Assembly (NCBI GenBank): GCA_002794775.1
Contig: NBAY01000052.1
Span: forward strand, 186,001 to 250,000
Length of the DNA stretch: 64,000 nucleotides
DNA from: Porodaedalea pini
Taxonomy: Eukaryota > Basidiomycota > Agaricomycetes > Hymenochaetales > Hymenochaetaceae
Reading direction: 5' to 3'
Both the position numbers and the translations under genes were made by a program. The notes beneath the pieces were generated by a model that saw nothing but the letters and a program-made list of their open reading frames with translations, was not told the DNA's origin and searched no databases. Shown one piece after another: positions 46,179 through 59,725 of the stretch (position 1 is the first letter of the stretch; every line of letters starts with the position of its first letter).

Positions 46179-46804
46179 TCAGTACGGGGCAGCAGCAGCT
46201 TGACACTGAAAAATCGTAGTCAGAAAAAGCGCGGCAAGCTTCCAGACTGTCACTTACCGCCTTGAGCTGCTCAAGATACCAGGTGCAGCTCGGCAGGTCT
46301 GCTTTCTCAAGGCACTGAGTGAAGCCTGAAAATTGGACGAGTCAAGTTAGACTCAAAGCCAGCGTTAAGAAACGATAAAAAAACACACTCTTCGCCTGGA
46401 CATCACAATTAATCCCAGACGACGCCTGCTGCACTGGCGCAGCCTGGGCAGCAGGCTCCGGGGCAGGAGCAGGAGCGCTCTCTCCGCCACCGAATATGGC
46501 TCGCGAGATACCGTGACCGATGACAGAGCCTGCCGCAACGGAGCCGACGTTCGCAGCCATCTGCGAGAACATACCCGGCTCACGAGTCGGCGCTGACGCT
46601 GCTGAAGGCACAGGAGGCGCTGCTGGCGCGCCGTGACCGTACCCGGGCGCAGGCGCGGCGGCAGTGGTGTGCGAGCGGCTCTGCGCTGGTGCGGACGCAG
46701 GCGCGGAGCGAGCGGACGGACGTGAACGAGACTGACGCTAGTTGTTGAAGATAGATGAGCGGATACTCTTGAGTCTTTTTACTGCATCCAAAACTCACAG
46801 GCAT
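46179..46804 (-). CDS. MIX17: Mix17/CHCHD2-type twin CX9C mitochondrial protein
   Basis: Four exons. Exon 1 is only ATG CCT (46799-46804); after an intron ending CAACAACTAG, exon 2 from 46737 gives RQSRSRPSARSAPASAPAQS, an Ala/Pro-rich linker, then MFSQMAANVGSVAAGSVIGH and GISRAIFGGGES, the conserved hydrophobic core. The CHCH domain spans exons 2-4: CDVQAKSFTQC and CTWYLEQLKAC, each with exactly nine residues between cysteines, ending QAAAAPY and TGA at 46179. About 150 residues. These proteins are imported by the Mia40 route into the intermembrane space; the animal homologues CHCHD2/10 affect respiratory function and cristae. No defects were seen. Confidence 0.9.
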
Positions 46805-47094
46805 GGTGGTGGTCGAAAGCAAAGATCGTGAAGTCGATGCGGACGGCAAATAGCACGTCAGCAAATGCCGAATTTTACAGTGGTTATGTAATCGACACAC
46901 TCTCATTGGTCATCACGCGACTGGAAGCTTCCGGTTTCTTCCTCAATTTCAAGACTCAGAGCAGAAAACTTTATCATCTCTATTCAATCCGCGATTCAAA
47001 TTAACAAAGATGCTTGGTCTGATGAGCAGCGGTACAGGATTTGGTCTCAGAAAATGGGGAAAGATTGAAGGAAGGTGAATCACAATGTAACACT

Positions 47095-49206
<2,112 letters not shown>

Positions 49207-50083
49207 GATGAAAAGGTGGGTAAAAGAGTAGGCTGCATACGTTGGGGTGCGACCTTGAGCTTTTGTATGCCATCTGCGGACCAGACCGGGATTAAAACAC
49301 GAGTCATTACTGCCAGGCGATCTATTCACGAGATGGAATGGTAAAATGGGGTGACCTCTGCTACTGATTCCGGCAGAAGCGTAAAGAGTAGTAATCAGGA
49401 GGGTATTGCAGCGAAAGAAGCGGGAGGTTTGAACTCTGGAATCTGTCGGACCTCCTTTATACCTCCTCGCACTTAAGCTCGAGCAAATTTTAGTTGGATG
49501 ATTGGACCACGGACCCACGGCGAGCCGGTGAAAAGATACCAACAAATTTTGACAACCACTAATGAAAACGTCCGGCAATCGCTCCCTCTCACCGACAGCC
49601 AAGACTTCAAGGTTGCATTTTGAAGCGGAAAGTTTGAATGGACTGACGCAGCTGACCGTTTTCCCTCCCCAACTAGTACTTTTCCTCTCCGTCTCATCCA
49701 CTAGTGTCCCCAAAGCTCCTTCAGCGTGCTAATGAGTGGGTCATTGGTCCTTGTCGCTCGAATGTATGCGTTTGATAATCAATGAGATTCATCACAGATA
49801 GATACGTAGGTCGCGCCAGTCGTCACTGGAGACGATGCGACAGGCGCAGGTTCAGCGTTCACTGCTTTCAGTACCTTTTTCTCAGGCTGATTTGAAATAA
49901 CTTTATATGATCCACGGATCCAGGCAATTTACAGCGGGTATAGACGGGCTACAACAGCAATCCAGAGCTAACTTTCGCACAAGAAGATGCCAAAAATATG
50001 GTGTGCAGTAACGATACAAAGGATATACTAGTCCAAGAGAAGAAAGGTCCATAAGAGAAACGAAAGCCCGAAAGGTCAAGGGT
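49207..50083. other. Intergenic upstream of malic enzyme
   Basis: 877 bp. The minus-strand frame of the malic enzyme stays open to about 49713 but contains no ATG, and the sequence is not family-like apart from a basic RRWHTKAQGRTPTYAAY stretch that would suit a mitochondrial presequence on an unfound exon. Confidence 0.4.
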
Positions 50084-51281
50084 TCAGAACATGCGCCCCT
50101 GGTAAGGACCGGACGACGAAGACGTCGTAGTCAGCGTTTCAATCTTCAACGGAGGCCCGGTTATGCGTCTCGGAACAGGCGGTGGTGTCGGCTCTCTGAA
50201 GGCTATGGGAGAAAACGTCGTTGCTGTGTAGGGTGAGAAGCGCGACCGTTCAACGTGCGACTGCTCGACAATTACGCTCGATCCCTTGTAGCTTGACCAG
50301 TCAGAAATAGGCCGGTCACTCACGACGGCACTCTCTGGCATGCTCGGTGGCATACTGACGGGTACCCATGACCGCCGTGGCTCGTCCACGATATCCCTGT
50401 GCACGCCAAATGTGAACTTCGAGTCCGTGTCGATAACGGAACCTGGTTCAAGCATATACAATGCTCGCCCTAAAAAATGCAGGCTATTTTAGATAACAAC
50501 CCAAAAACCATAGATAACTCACCTCTTGGGGTTCCGTCGGACATGGGTCGCGCATAGTACATCATGGGTGGCAAGCGCTTTTGCCCACCATTCGAAATTT
50601 GGGCTAGTCTTCTCCTCCGCCAGAAGTAAAACGCACCCAGAACGAAGATAAGAAGCAATATAACAGTGCCCAATACGCCACCAATAATCGCCCCAATGTT
50701 TTTGCTGGATTTGCCGCCATTGTTATCACCATTGCCTTTGGCGGCCATATCGTTGCCCTCGCCATCTCCATCTGACATCGCAAAGAAGGATTGCAACGTG
50801 TAATTGCGGTCAACGCCAGTCTCCAGTACCTTGATGGTAAGATTATGTTGGCCCATTGGTAGAATAGGAGACACAAAGAGCATCTGGTTTGAGAGAGACG
50901 AGTTTTGTGAGAGGGTGGGCTCGGTCCTGCTTATCGGCTGGCCATTATCTACAGTGTAATTGGCGGTTAGAGGCCCATCTCCAGCTGGAATTATGCCAAT
51001 GACGTGTATCTGAGAGCCTGTACTGTTGTCAGAGTCATAGCGTAAGCGTCTATTGAGGACATACCATTAAAAGGAACAAAAACTGTCGACAAATTCTGTG
51101 CAGTCGAATGACTCGTGAGCGTAATGATTTGCTTATTTTCTTGAGTATTGGTCGAATTCAGGACCCATGAGCCCGTATAGTCGAGGCTGGGGTCGGTATC
51201 GTAGATTGGCTGAATATTTGATAGGTCAAAAACATCTCTCTGTAGCAAGAATTGCAATAAGACCTTCGGCATTCCTCCCAT
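50084..51281 (-). CDS. Single-pass membrane protein with beta-sandwich ectodomain, copy TME1
   Basis: Agaricomycete-type membrane protein. The N-terminal exon begins near ATG 51279-51281 (MGGMPKVLLQFLLQRDVFDL; start uncertain, no strong signal peptide). The ectodomain QPIYDTDPSLDYTGSWVLNS, SQIHVIGIIPAGDGPLTANY, TVDNGQPISRTEPTLSQNSS and LPMGQHNLTIKVLETGVDRN follows the pattern of fungal proteins with an Asp-rich, carbohydrate-binding-like domain. N-glycosylation sites are frequent. A Gly/Asn-rich stalk leads to a membrane segment (IGAIIGGVLGTVILLLIFVL) with a RRRR stop-transfer. The cytoplasmic tail is Ser/Pro-rich and ends GPYQGRMF. The ectodomain block 50761-51233 is nearly identical to 59263-59724. 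Confidence 0.65.
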
Positions 51282-52291
51282 ACTGAAACTGTAGTTAGAC
51301 ACAAGCTGTCAGCGAATATTGAATCACTGACGCAAAGTGAAGGCTCACTGTCTATCGAGAACAACTATGAAATCTTGAAAAGAGAGAAACCGGGCTACAC
51401 GCCGAGATGATTTAAAGAAAGAAAAAGGCAGTCAATCTACGATATGATTGTCAGAGCAGCCAGCTTTGGGGAGGGAAACAGTTGACGTACGCCAAAGAAC
51501 GTCAGTAAAAAGCCAGCTCAAAGAAGGAGAGACGTGGGTGGCGGGGGCGCAAATCCGATTCCCAAGGTGTACGTAGTCCCTTTAGAGCACCTTAATCCAC
51601 CACGGTAAAAATACATCAGGTTTCCTTGCCACAGAACTGTCAAATGCTGCGGGTGGAACAGCGATGTGACCGACCTTTCAGCTTCCGGCAACGGGAACTA
51701 GCGCCTGCAACGCGCGCTCGTAGTTGAATCCTAGCTCATCTTGTCAGATGCACCGAGAATTTCTTTCAGGGAAGTCCCACCGGCCGGGACTTTTGAATGG
51801 GAAGAAGCACCAACCATCTGCTCGTCGTCGAGCCAGCTTCGGTGTACCGAGAGACAGCCGAGTCAAAGACAACGATTTGAATGATGGTAGGCGTTAAGAC
51901 AGCACTACGCAGCTTTTCATCACGTAGGTTGCCCTGCTTGAGAGTTGCAGATCAAGATGCCATAAAGATATCTGATCATCTTGAAGCCACCGTTATAATT
52001 GGCTTTTCCGAATCCAGGTTTCGCCGGTAAGCAAGGCACAGAGAGACTGATGATCGTACTGGTTGCGAGTTACAAGGATACAAGCAAGATATCGCAGGTC
52101 ACTTGAACGCACAAGGGCTTTCGAAATGTTTCTGCAGTCGATGAGTTCAACAGAGTTCAGACGCCCGTGATTGGCAAGCTTTGTCAGGGTCGTGCTTGCT
52201 TACTATATTAGGCAACTGATGCTCGATTGGGCGTACCTTGGGTCTTTGACATAGGTAGCATGACTTGTAAATACAGTAAGACGCAGTCAAT
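51282..52291. other. Intergenic, TME1 upstream
   Basis: About 1 kb without a convincing gene on either strand. Confidence 0.4.
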
Positions 52292-52920
52292 ACAGACATT
52301 CACGCGTCCTTTAAACACCACTGTTCCTTTGAACACCTTGCAATTCCTCGCTCAATTTTTCTAATTTAGTGCTGAAAAAACTCCTGAAGGTGTATACACC
52401 TGCTGGCTATATGAGTATGAATTTTGAGCAGAATCGGTGCAATGGTTGAGTCCAGAGAAATTCAGAAGTACCAAATTTAATCAAGACTTGCAGCATCTCT
52501 TGCTAACAAAATTTATTCTGAAAGTACCACTCAACAGAAACATGTGAAAGTTTTCACACAGCATGTATGACATCTAAACTATATATATCCGAGGTTTTTC
52601 AACAGGAGAGTGGGTTTTGCAATTTATGGAGGTCAGACAATGCAGACAATGATCAAATTTGATGGGTTCATAAGCCGATCTGATGATGTAAGTGTATTGC
52701 AAGATTACGGTGTTCAAAGGAGTTGATTTTCTCATAAAACACCCTAAAACTTGTGAAGGCAAATTTAATTTTACTAGCACACTTGAATGCTCCAAAAAAT
52801 TCATGCAGATCCTTCTCAATAAGCACTTTGTATTGATGCAAAAAACAATGGAATTAATGTTTTTTAAAAAATGTGAGAAGGGAAATTGAATTAGTGTTTA
52901 AAGGACCGGTGAATGTCTGT
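52292..52920. mobile_element. MITE (non-autonomous DNA transposon) with 27-bp terminal inverted repeats
   Basis: The ends 52292-52318 and 52894-52920 are inverted repeats matching at 25 of 27 bases (each reads ACAGACATTCAC, two variable bases, then GTCCTTTAAACAC inward). A degenerate copy of the end motif (GTTCCTTTGAACACC) follows inside the left end, as in elements with subterminal repeats. The 629-bp body is AT-rich, unlike its neighbours, and encodes no transposase-like protein. A target duplication could not be fixed, so the true ends may lie a few bases further out. Superfamily not assigned. Confidence 0.7.
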
Positions 52921-53091
52921 AGTGTCTATATATGATTTATGATCTAGTTTAAATACAAAACTTGTCTGTGACGCGATCTATAGCTTTACTGACGAGATAG
53001 ATCAGCAATCAGCGCTAGCTGGCTTCTGAAAGAAAGATTAGACGGTTTTCTGATTAGGCGACGCTTCTATACCAACCGTGATTGTAGCCGC

Positions 53092-54100
53092 TCAGCTCTG
53101 TCTTCCATCGCTGAACGGATTCTCCTGCGTGGTTGCACCGTCAATTGGCGACCGTGCGCAACTTTGCGATCCTGCTCCGCGTTGGTAATCTATGGCTGAG
53201 TACGAGGGCGGTTCACTTTTCTCGTTGTGGCAAACAGATTGATGACCTATAACCACGACAAGAGCGATGTTATTAGCTGATTCAACCACCAACTCTGATG
53301 TCTCTTGGTAACCAGGTGTGTAGGGGGTGACCTCTGTATGCATATGTAAGTCCTCAAACGTCTGGTCGGATTTTCAAAACGTCGACCTGAAGAAACTGCC
53401 ATGCCGTCAGAAGGCATGTTGTATCTTTTTACAGTCCATTTGACTCAATTTCCTTCTCCGTTTCCGTAGATAAAACACGACTTAGGCCGTAATGACCAGA
53501 AATTCCTCTGATCCTAGTATTCCGCTAATGATTTCTCTGACATCTGTATTGTGCGTTTCAACACGGTTATCGACGATGTTGATGCTTTGGGTCAACTCTT
53601 TGAACCGTTGAATGGTGAAATCGCGATCGACATCAGTGCTCAGGATGTCGATGGTAAGGTTATGCTGCCCAATGCCCAATGCGGGAAAGCTGAAAAGCAA
53701 CTGACGAGGAAGAGCTGAATTAGACATAGAAGTCGGCTCTTACTTATGTGTCGGCTGGCCATTGTCTATAGCGTAATTCACAGGTAAACGGCCCTGTCAG
53801 ATAGGGACATCACCACGGACTTAGACCTGTGTGCTTGCCTTTGCGGTCGGTTCTTTATCGAAACGAGATAACGCATATACTTCCCGTAGAAAGATAAAAA
53901 GACAGATGATAAATTCTGTAATGTCGAATGGCTCGTAAGAGTTCTCTCGGGTTCTTCTTCAAGAGACAGTAGAGTCCATGAACCACGATACACAATGATT
54001 GCATCGATGTCGGGAATAATCTGAACACGAATAACAATTAGACCATCTAAAGCTGGAGGCAGTACAGAGCCGATTGCAAGAGTCACAATCAAAACAGAGA
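53092..54100 (-). pseudogene. Decayed TME-family membrane protein, copy TME3
   Basis: Pieces of the ectodomain remain: IIVYRGSWTLLSLEEEPERT, LTSHSTLQNLSSVFLSFYGK and LLFSFPALGIGQHNLTIDIL with VDRDFTIQRFKEL, parallel to TME1. The membrane segment is not recognisable. A tail exon with HTEVTPYTPGYQETSELVVE lies near 53290-53345. Frames do not connect and stops intervene. Confidence 0.6.
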
Positions 54101-54599
54101 CCGGCTGCTTGAAGAGGATAGAGAGTCGAGGAGGTGGAGGCGTGAGTCTGTGGAAGAGAGGATCAATAGACTGATTCCGGGATCTTTATAGTAGCTCAAT
54201 GTGATGTCTGGACTGTCAAGGCCAGTCTAGCGCATCCATTGCTCCATCTCTGTTAGGAGGCGACCAACGTTATAATAATAATAATTGCCTGTTGTATTTA
54301 GTTGCGTTGAAATACAGGCTTCTTGTAACCTTTCGCGCTGTTGTCAGTATGTAGACAGATCAGCGGAACCTTGTCCAAATGCAAGATTCTACGGTCCAAT
54401 TAAAAAGTGCTTTTCGGGTGTAATATGAACGAGTCTACATATTCTGAAGTCCTTGAGTTGCTTATGCCAATGAACTCACAGCTCACCTATAGATTACGAT
54501 ATGAGACGGCCATTGACGATACCCAAGCCATAAGGTTTAAGCCATCTTGGACCTGACATCAAAAGATGTGATATATCGAGAACAGATGTACTGGGCATG

Positions 54600-55750
54600 G
54601 AACCATAGTTAGGAACAATCAGATTCATGATCAGAATATGCTGGTGGATCTTGGGCAATGATGATTTCTCGTAAGTTCGCAGCGGGGCTCATAACGATAG
54701 CATTCTACTTACTCGTCGTCACCGTTCGACCTGTCGGAGTCGGACCAACAGGCGAGTGAACGTAATCTAAGTTCGATTCTAGCTCAGCCTGTTGGCTTTC
54801 CGTGTCGAACACATCTGTGTCGCGGGATCCACTTGCGTGCAAGATTCCATGGTTGATATGCTTGACACGGTTAAGAGCAGGAAAAGCCACAGTGCTTGTG
54901 TTGTCGTGTTGGCTGATGACGAGCGGATGAGAGGTGCCGTAGACACCTAGGGTCAGGTAAGAAACAAAATTCATCATGATGAAATTGAAGATACAGGTTA
55001 TGTTCTCACCATCATTGCCAGCGCCATTAGAGCGATGCGCCATCTCCCGAGCTATACCAGAAGCGGAATCGTCACTGTCAATGCCCCTTGCCGTCTAAAG
55101 CTTCTTATTTTTGCGAATTAGGAAAAATATCACTGCCAAGATCACCAGTGTCGCGACGCCAGCAAAGACGATGGCGATTAATGTCTTCAAAGAAATGCCT
55201 GTGACACCTTATCCGAGCTAGCCCGACTCGAGGTAGGACTCTGGCTCGAGATAGTGGAGCTGCTGTTAGGAGAGGGGGAACTCTGTCTTCTGGCCGAGGT
55301 ACTTAGTGTAGCAATACCCTGGTCGGTTGTAGATACCTCAAAACGAAAGGATTGTGTAGTTGCGAGAGGAAGGTGTGTTGGTGATTTCGATGGTCAGATT
55401 GTGTTGCGCGAGCGTCAAGGCGTCTGATTTGAACAATGAGCTGAATATATACGATTCCCCATTGACGATCGAGGACTCTGTCCTAACAATTGAGTCGCCA
55501 CCGTCGACTGCGTATTTCGCGGAGACATTGGTGTCACCCGCGAAGATGTAGCCGTTGATAAAAAAAATAATGATTTGAGAGCCTTCAATGGAAAATTCGC
55601 ATCAGGATTCATTCTGACCTGGAAGCAGTTTGGTGTAATGACCCCACCATAGAAGGATAAGGACGCTGTGGAACCTGGAGTCGCAGTTGAATGGAATGTC
55701 CCTGAAGTACTGGCGACCTCGGTGAGCACCCAATCGCTACTATAATTGAT
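54600..55750 (-). pseudogene. Decayed TME-family membrane protein, copy TME4
   Basis: On the minus strand: DWVLTEVASTSGTFHSTATP and SLSFYGG (ectodomain), then SLFKSDALTLAQHNLTIEIT, a Ser-rich stalk, and a membrane segment (LKTLIAIVFAGVATLVILAV) followed by RKNKKL and an in-frame TAG. Tail-like sequence continues to about 54705 (AFPALNRVKHINHGILHA). At least one further frame break lies near the stalk. Confidence 0.6.
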
Positions 55751-56360
55751 CCGATTGTCAGTGTCCTAGATGATGATCTAGTCCGAAGTTGCTATGCATG
55801 AGGGTTAAGAGTCTGGATAATAAAGGACATGAACTCACATCGTTTGAAGTCATGTTGTTCATACCAAAATCATTCCTGCATCGACTTTGCAACGCAGACC
55901 AGCCTAGAGGCTATGCAAGGACCTGTGACCAAAGGATAGAGGATTCGAGAGGAGGACAGTCTTTGAGCGTATTCGAACAGGAGAGAAGTATGCCACAGTC
56001 CTCTAGCATCCACATCACGAAAACGAGACAAATCTTACATTTGCATACATTTAATTGTAAGAAATGAAATATGTAAATTATATGTAAGCCTTGTGGGTAA
56101 TATTGTACCCCATTTCATTGATCGGCACTTCTTACAAGACCCACAAGACTTGTCAAAGCTCACAAGACTTATGGAGATTGTAATCCTCCACAATTCTTGT
56201 CAGACATTACCAGACCTACAATCACATGTAATTACTTGTGACACCAAGAAGAAAATAGAAAAAGTAGCTTTGCACTTTTCTTTTCTTATTTTGTAAGATT
56301 TCCTTTCTTAACTGTTTCTCAAATTTCAGGTTTCTTAATTTCTCAGGTTTTATTCTTTTT
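55751..56360. other. AT-rich stretch, possible SINE body
   Basis: No gene. Between 56080 and 56250 the short words CACAAGAC and CTTGTG recur many times; this may be the body or tail of the element whose tRNA-like head is at 56373-56436. Confidence 0.35.
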
Positions 56361-56372
56361 CTTAGTGCTGCA

Positions 56373-56436
56373 GGGTCTTGAACTCACAACCTCTTTCTTA
56401 CAATTTGCTTAAGGAACTCAATATACCACTAAACTA
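56373..56436 (-). repeat. tRNA-derived SINE head (pol III box A and box B)
   Basis: On the minus strand TAGTTTAGTGG (56426-56436) is a perfect box A, and GTTCAAGACCC (56373-56383) is a near-perfect box B, 42 bp apart. The flanking stems do not pair well enough for a working tRNA, so a tRNA-derived SINE head or an old tRNA pseudogene is more likely. Confidence 0.5.
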
Positions 56437-56589
56437 TTTATGCTTGAATATAGGTGCAAGGCCAGTACAGATGAACTATACGGATCTCATTCAGACATTC
56501 AGACCTGGACTTAGAAAACACGTCAAGATGTGACATGTCGTTACACCTTGCTTGCTTCCACCACCATCGTGTGCACTCTTTTTGCCACA

Positions 56590-57724
56590 AAATTTCTCCA
56601 GCGCCAGGCCGATCTGTCCAAGACGATCTCCCAGCAGTGGCACTCGCTCTCCGCGGAGGAACACAAGTACTGGGACGACCTTGCGAAGCAGCACAAGAGG
56701 GAGCATGAAGAGATGTATCCTTGGTACGTCTATCAGCCCACATGCACTGTCAAGGAGAAAAAGGGCAAGGCAGAGTCGATGGCAGGTGGGAAGGTGAGGA
56801 AGGAGAAGGATGGGAAGAAGGAGCGTCGTGACCATACCATACTACCAAGTCAAGCAGCCGTGTGCGCAGTTCCGGCGCGCGTGCCCGCAACAGTTCCTCG
56901 TGCTCCACCACCAGCACCACCAGCACCACCAGCGTCTCCTCATCTGCACCGACCGCCAACTCGGAGGACTTCAACGAGCTCGACTCGCTCTCCACCAACG
57001 GGTCTCTCTATGGTCCGTACGGCTATGCGAACTGCGGGTGCAGCAGCGTGCGTGAAGTCGAGATGGCGGATCTCGCGGACTTCGACATGAGCGAATCGGA
57101 GGGATCACAGGGCCAGGGTCAAGGTCAGACGCTCTCGCTCCCACTGAGCCTCTCGATGCCCTCGCTCTCCGGTGCATCTGGTTCTGTATCAGGAGCGAGC
57201 CTTGCGATCGACACGCCTCTCTCAAATCGGGCCTGCTCAGCACGTCTTCCTACTGGCACTCGCACCATGGTGGACATGGGCACGGACACGGACACTTGCT
57301 TTCCACGCGAATCCCGACTCAGACCGCCCAGAGCCTAGTTCCCGGACCGCTTAGCTTTGTCCTTCCACAGAACCGCCGCTCGACGAGCGCACCGGGTGCA
57401 CCGATGCCACCGACGATGCCAGCTGACCTCTACCCGCCTGCGCCTCCTACAATCAAGATCCAGAGGCTGCTCGAGACGGCGCCTGGTTCGAACAGTAGCT
57501 CGGCGGTTGGCTCGCATGCGACACATGAGGGCAGCAAAGGCGAGCAGCAGATGCAGATGAATGGCCACGGCCAGCAAAGACAAGGGGAATTTGGTGGGAT
57601 GAATGGTCTCCAGTTCCCAAACTCGCATCCACAGTCCATGAGCTACGGTATGCCAGGGCAGGTCTCCAATTTCTCGACTGCTGGCGGCGAGATGCAGGTG
57701 TGTTTTTTCTGCTTCTCGTCGTAG
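56590..57724 (+). pseudogene. HMG-box transcription factor relic (5' truncated)
   Basis: The frame from 56590 gives RQADLSKTISQQWHSLSAEE, HKYWDDLAKQHKREHEEMYP and WYVYQPT: helices 2-3 of an HMG box of the MATA/Ste11 type. Helix 1 (the RPPNAFILF part) is absent; SINE-like sequence lies directly upstream. After a basic KKGKAES linker the likely Ser/Thr-rich activation region (TSTTSVSSSAPTANSEDFNE, DLADFDMSESEGSQGQG) is in another frame, and a third frame from 57296 carries RRSTSAPGAPMPPTMPADL and a Gly/Gln-rich end (stop 57722-57724). Such factors act in mating and fruiting in basidiomycetes. Missing helix 1 and two frame changes make a working gene unlikely, although an undetected upstream exon is possible. 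Confidence 0.6.
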
Positions 57725-58592
57725 TGCATCTCAATGTCTGATCATTTCTTGTTGATCGTAAAGCATAACTCCGTGTTTTGGGTCTACGAGGAGCAGGTGC
57801 CCGTCACCGCTAAGCCTCGCCCTCGCGTGCTCATAATAATAATATTGTTGCTTAAGACTTGTCGTGCCCTTCTGTGCAAATGTATTCAAATCCAAATAAT
57901 TTTATTGTGCATATAATTAATTATAAAGTGCATAAAGTACTTGTACAAGCTTACAATTAAGTTAAGAGCCTTGTTATATGATTACATTGAGTCGCAGTGC
58001 TTGTGGATAGCTACATTCAAATGAAAGCCTTGTGGTTGCTTGTCAGTGCTTGTAACCACATATAGGCAGTGCTGATCCTTGCCTAATGCGTGTCAGAACT
58101 AAATGTCACTACCAGCCGCGGATAGTTTTCGTGATGGCCAGAGCTAGTGCATGCACTTTCACATCGAGTGAATATTATCTTGACGTGGAAGAAAGATGCA
58201 ATCAAAGATGGTGATCCATGAACACAGTCATATTGGTCGTCAAGATCATCAGTTGCATGCCTACCATTCATGCGTCGAGGGCTATAAGTGCACGAAGTCA
58301 GAATCAACATCTTTCGAGGTAACTCGAAAGTCGATAGGCCGAATCTGATTCCAACAATCAGTGATCGACACGATTTGTCAAAATCTATACGCTACACTAT
58401 ATAAGGAAACCAAAGCTCCGTGCCTGAGTCTTATCGAAAACGTTGTAAAATAATGCATCGTCCGTACATCAGGATCAAGATAAATATGAGCATGTCCGAA
58501 CCAAATTGTCCATAATAATATACATAGTATGTCCCAAATGTGCGCGTCAAATAGTCCTGAGATAAGTGCATTTCGTCTGCTACCACCAGTAG
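57725..58592. other. Intergenic, AT-rich
   Basis: 870 bp. Contains an ATA-type microsatellite near 57833-57846 and repeated CTTGTG words (57950-58080) like those at 56.1 kb. No gene was recognised. Confidence 0.4.
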
Positions 58593-59725
58593 CTAAAACT
58601 TCTCGTCTTTGAAAGGATCCTGCTCCACGGAACGATTATGAATATCAATAGCCTTATGAGAGTTTGCATATGAAGCTCTCGCTAGTGACGGTGCATCTTG
58701 TGCCTGTAGCGATCTCTCGGATTGAGCGCCGAGGGTCGAACAGTAGGGAGGTAGACTCGTCGACTCGCTGTTGGCAGATCTAGAAGCCGGGCGTGTGCCC
58801 TCAACCGGGAGTTTCAAATTGCGATTTACTGTGGTGACCCCAACATCCTCTAACAGAGAAAGGATGAAAGGGTTGATCTCTGTATGTATAGTGTGAGTTT
58901 TTGCTTTTTAAATGGAGCCAACATAGCAAATTCAGACGCGAACCTGGTGCCATGACTTCCGATCTGAATGTGACGGAGCTCCCACGATTAAGCGGCCCAT
59001 CCATGCGATGTTGTTGGACAGCACCATCGAAAGTCATCCTGGAAGATGGACGTGTTTTGCGTCCGGTTGCATCGGTATCGGAGTGAACAGGAGGTTTCTC
59101 AGAGTCAGCTTCTCGACTTCGTGAGACCCTTCGTCGCCGTCGCCGTATATAACTTATTCCCAGGGCCATAGCGAGTAAAAGTACTGCTGTACTTAACACG
59201 CTGATAGCGATTGCCGTAGTATTTATGCCGTGCTTGTCGTTATGATTGCTACTCTGGGCGATGCCATCTCCATCTGACATCGCAAAGAAGGATTGCAACG
59301 TGTAATTGCGGTCAACGCCAGTCTCTACTACCTCGATGGATAGATTGTGTTGGCCCATTGGTAGAATAGGAGACACAAAGAGCACCTGGTTTGAGAGAGA
59401 CGAGTTTTGTGAGAGGGTGGGCTCGGTCCTGCTTATCGGCTGGCCATTATCTACAGTGTAATTGGCGGTTAGAGGCCCATCTCCAGCTGGAATTATGCCA
59501 ATGACGTGTATCTGAGAGCTTGTACTGTTGTCAGAGTCATAGCGTAAGCGTCTATTGAGGACATACCATTAAAAGGAACAAAAACTGTCGACAAATTCTG
59601 TGCAGTCGAATGGCTCGTGAGCGTATTGGTTAGAGTATTGGTCGAATTCAGGACCCATGAGCCCGTATAGTCGAGGCTAGGGTCAGTATCGAGGATTGGC
59701 TGAATATTTGATAGGTCAAAAACAG
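58593..59725 (-). CDS. Single-pass membrane protein, copy TME2 (5' exon uncertain)
   Basis: The ectodomain (LDYTGSWVLNSTN, SQIHVIGIIPAGDGPLTANY, LPMGQHNLSIEVVETGVDRN, NYTLQSFFAMSDGDG) is almost identical to TME1, intron included. From GDG on the protein is unrelated: a short stalk, a membrane segment (TTAIAISVLSTAVLLLAMAL), a RRRRRR stop-transfer and a tail with RKTRPSSRMTFDGAVQQHRM. After an intron near 58850-58920 the end is EDVGVTTVNRNLKLPVEGTR to DPFKDEKF. Upstream of 59724 homology to TME1 stops at once and no start exon was found; ATG GAG AGT at about 59741 meets a TGA. The gene may have lost its start or use a remote exon. Confidence 0.55.

Noticed and set aside
49207..49713. Extending malic enzyme to 49713
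   Set aside because: Open frame but no ATG, and the sequence is unlike malic enzymes.
52574..52889. Two short proteins inside the MITE
   Set aside because: AT-rich random frames on opposite strands; neither looks like a transposase.
56373..56445. Functional tRNA gene
   Set aside because: Box A and B are good, but the acceptor and T stems do not pair convincingly.
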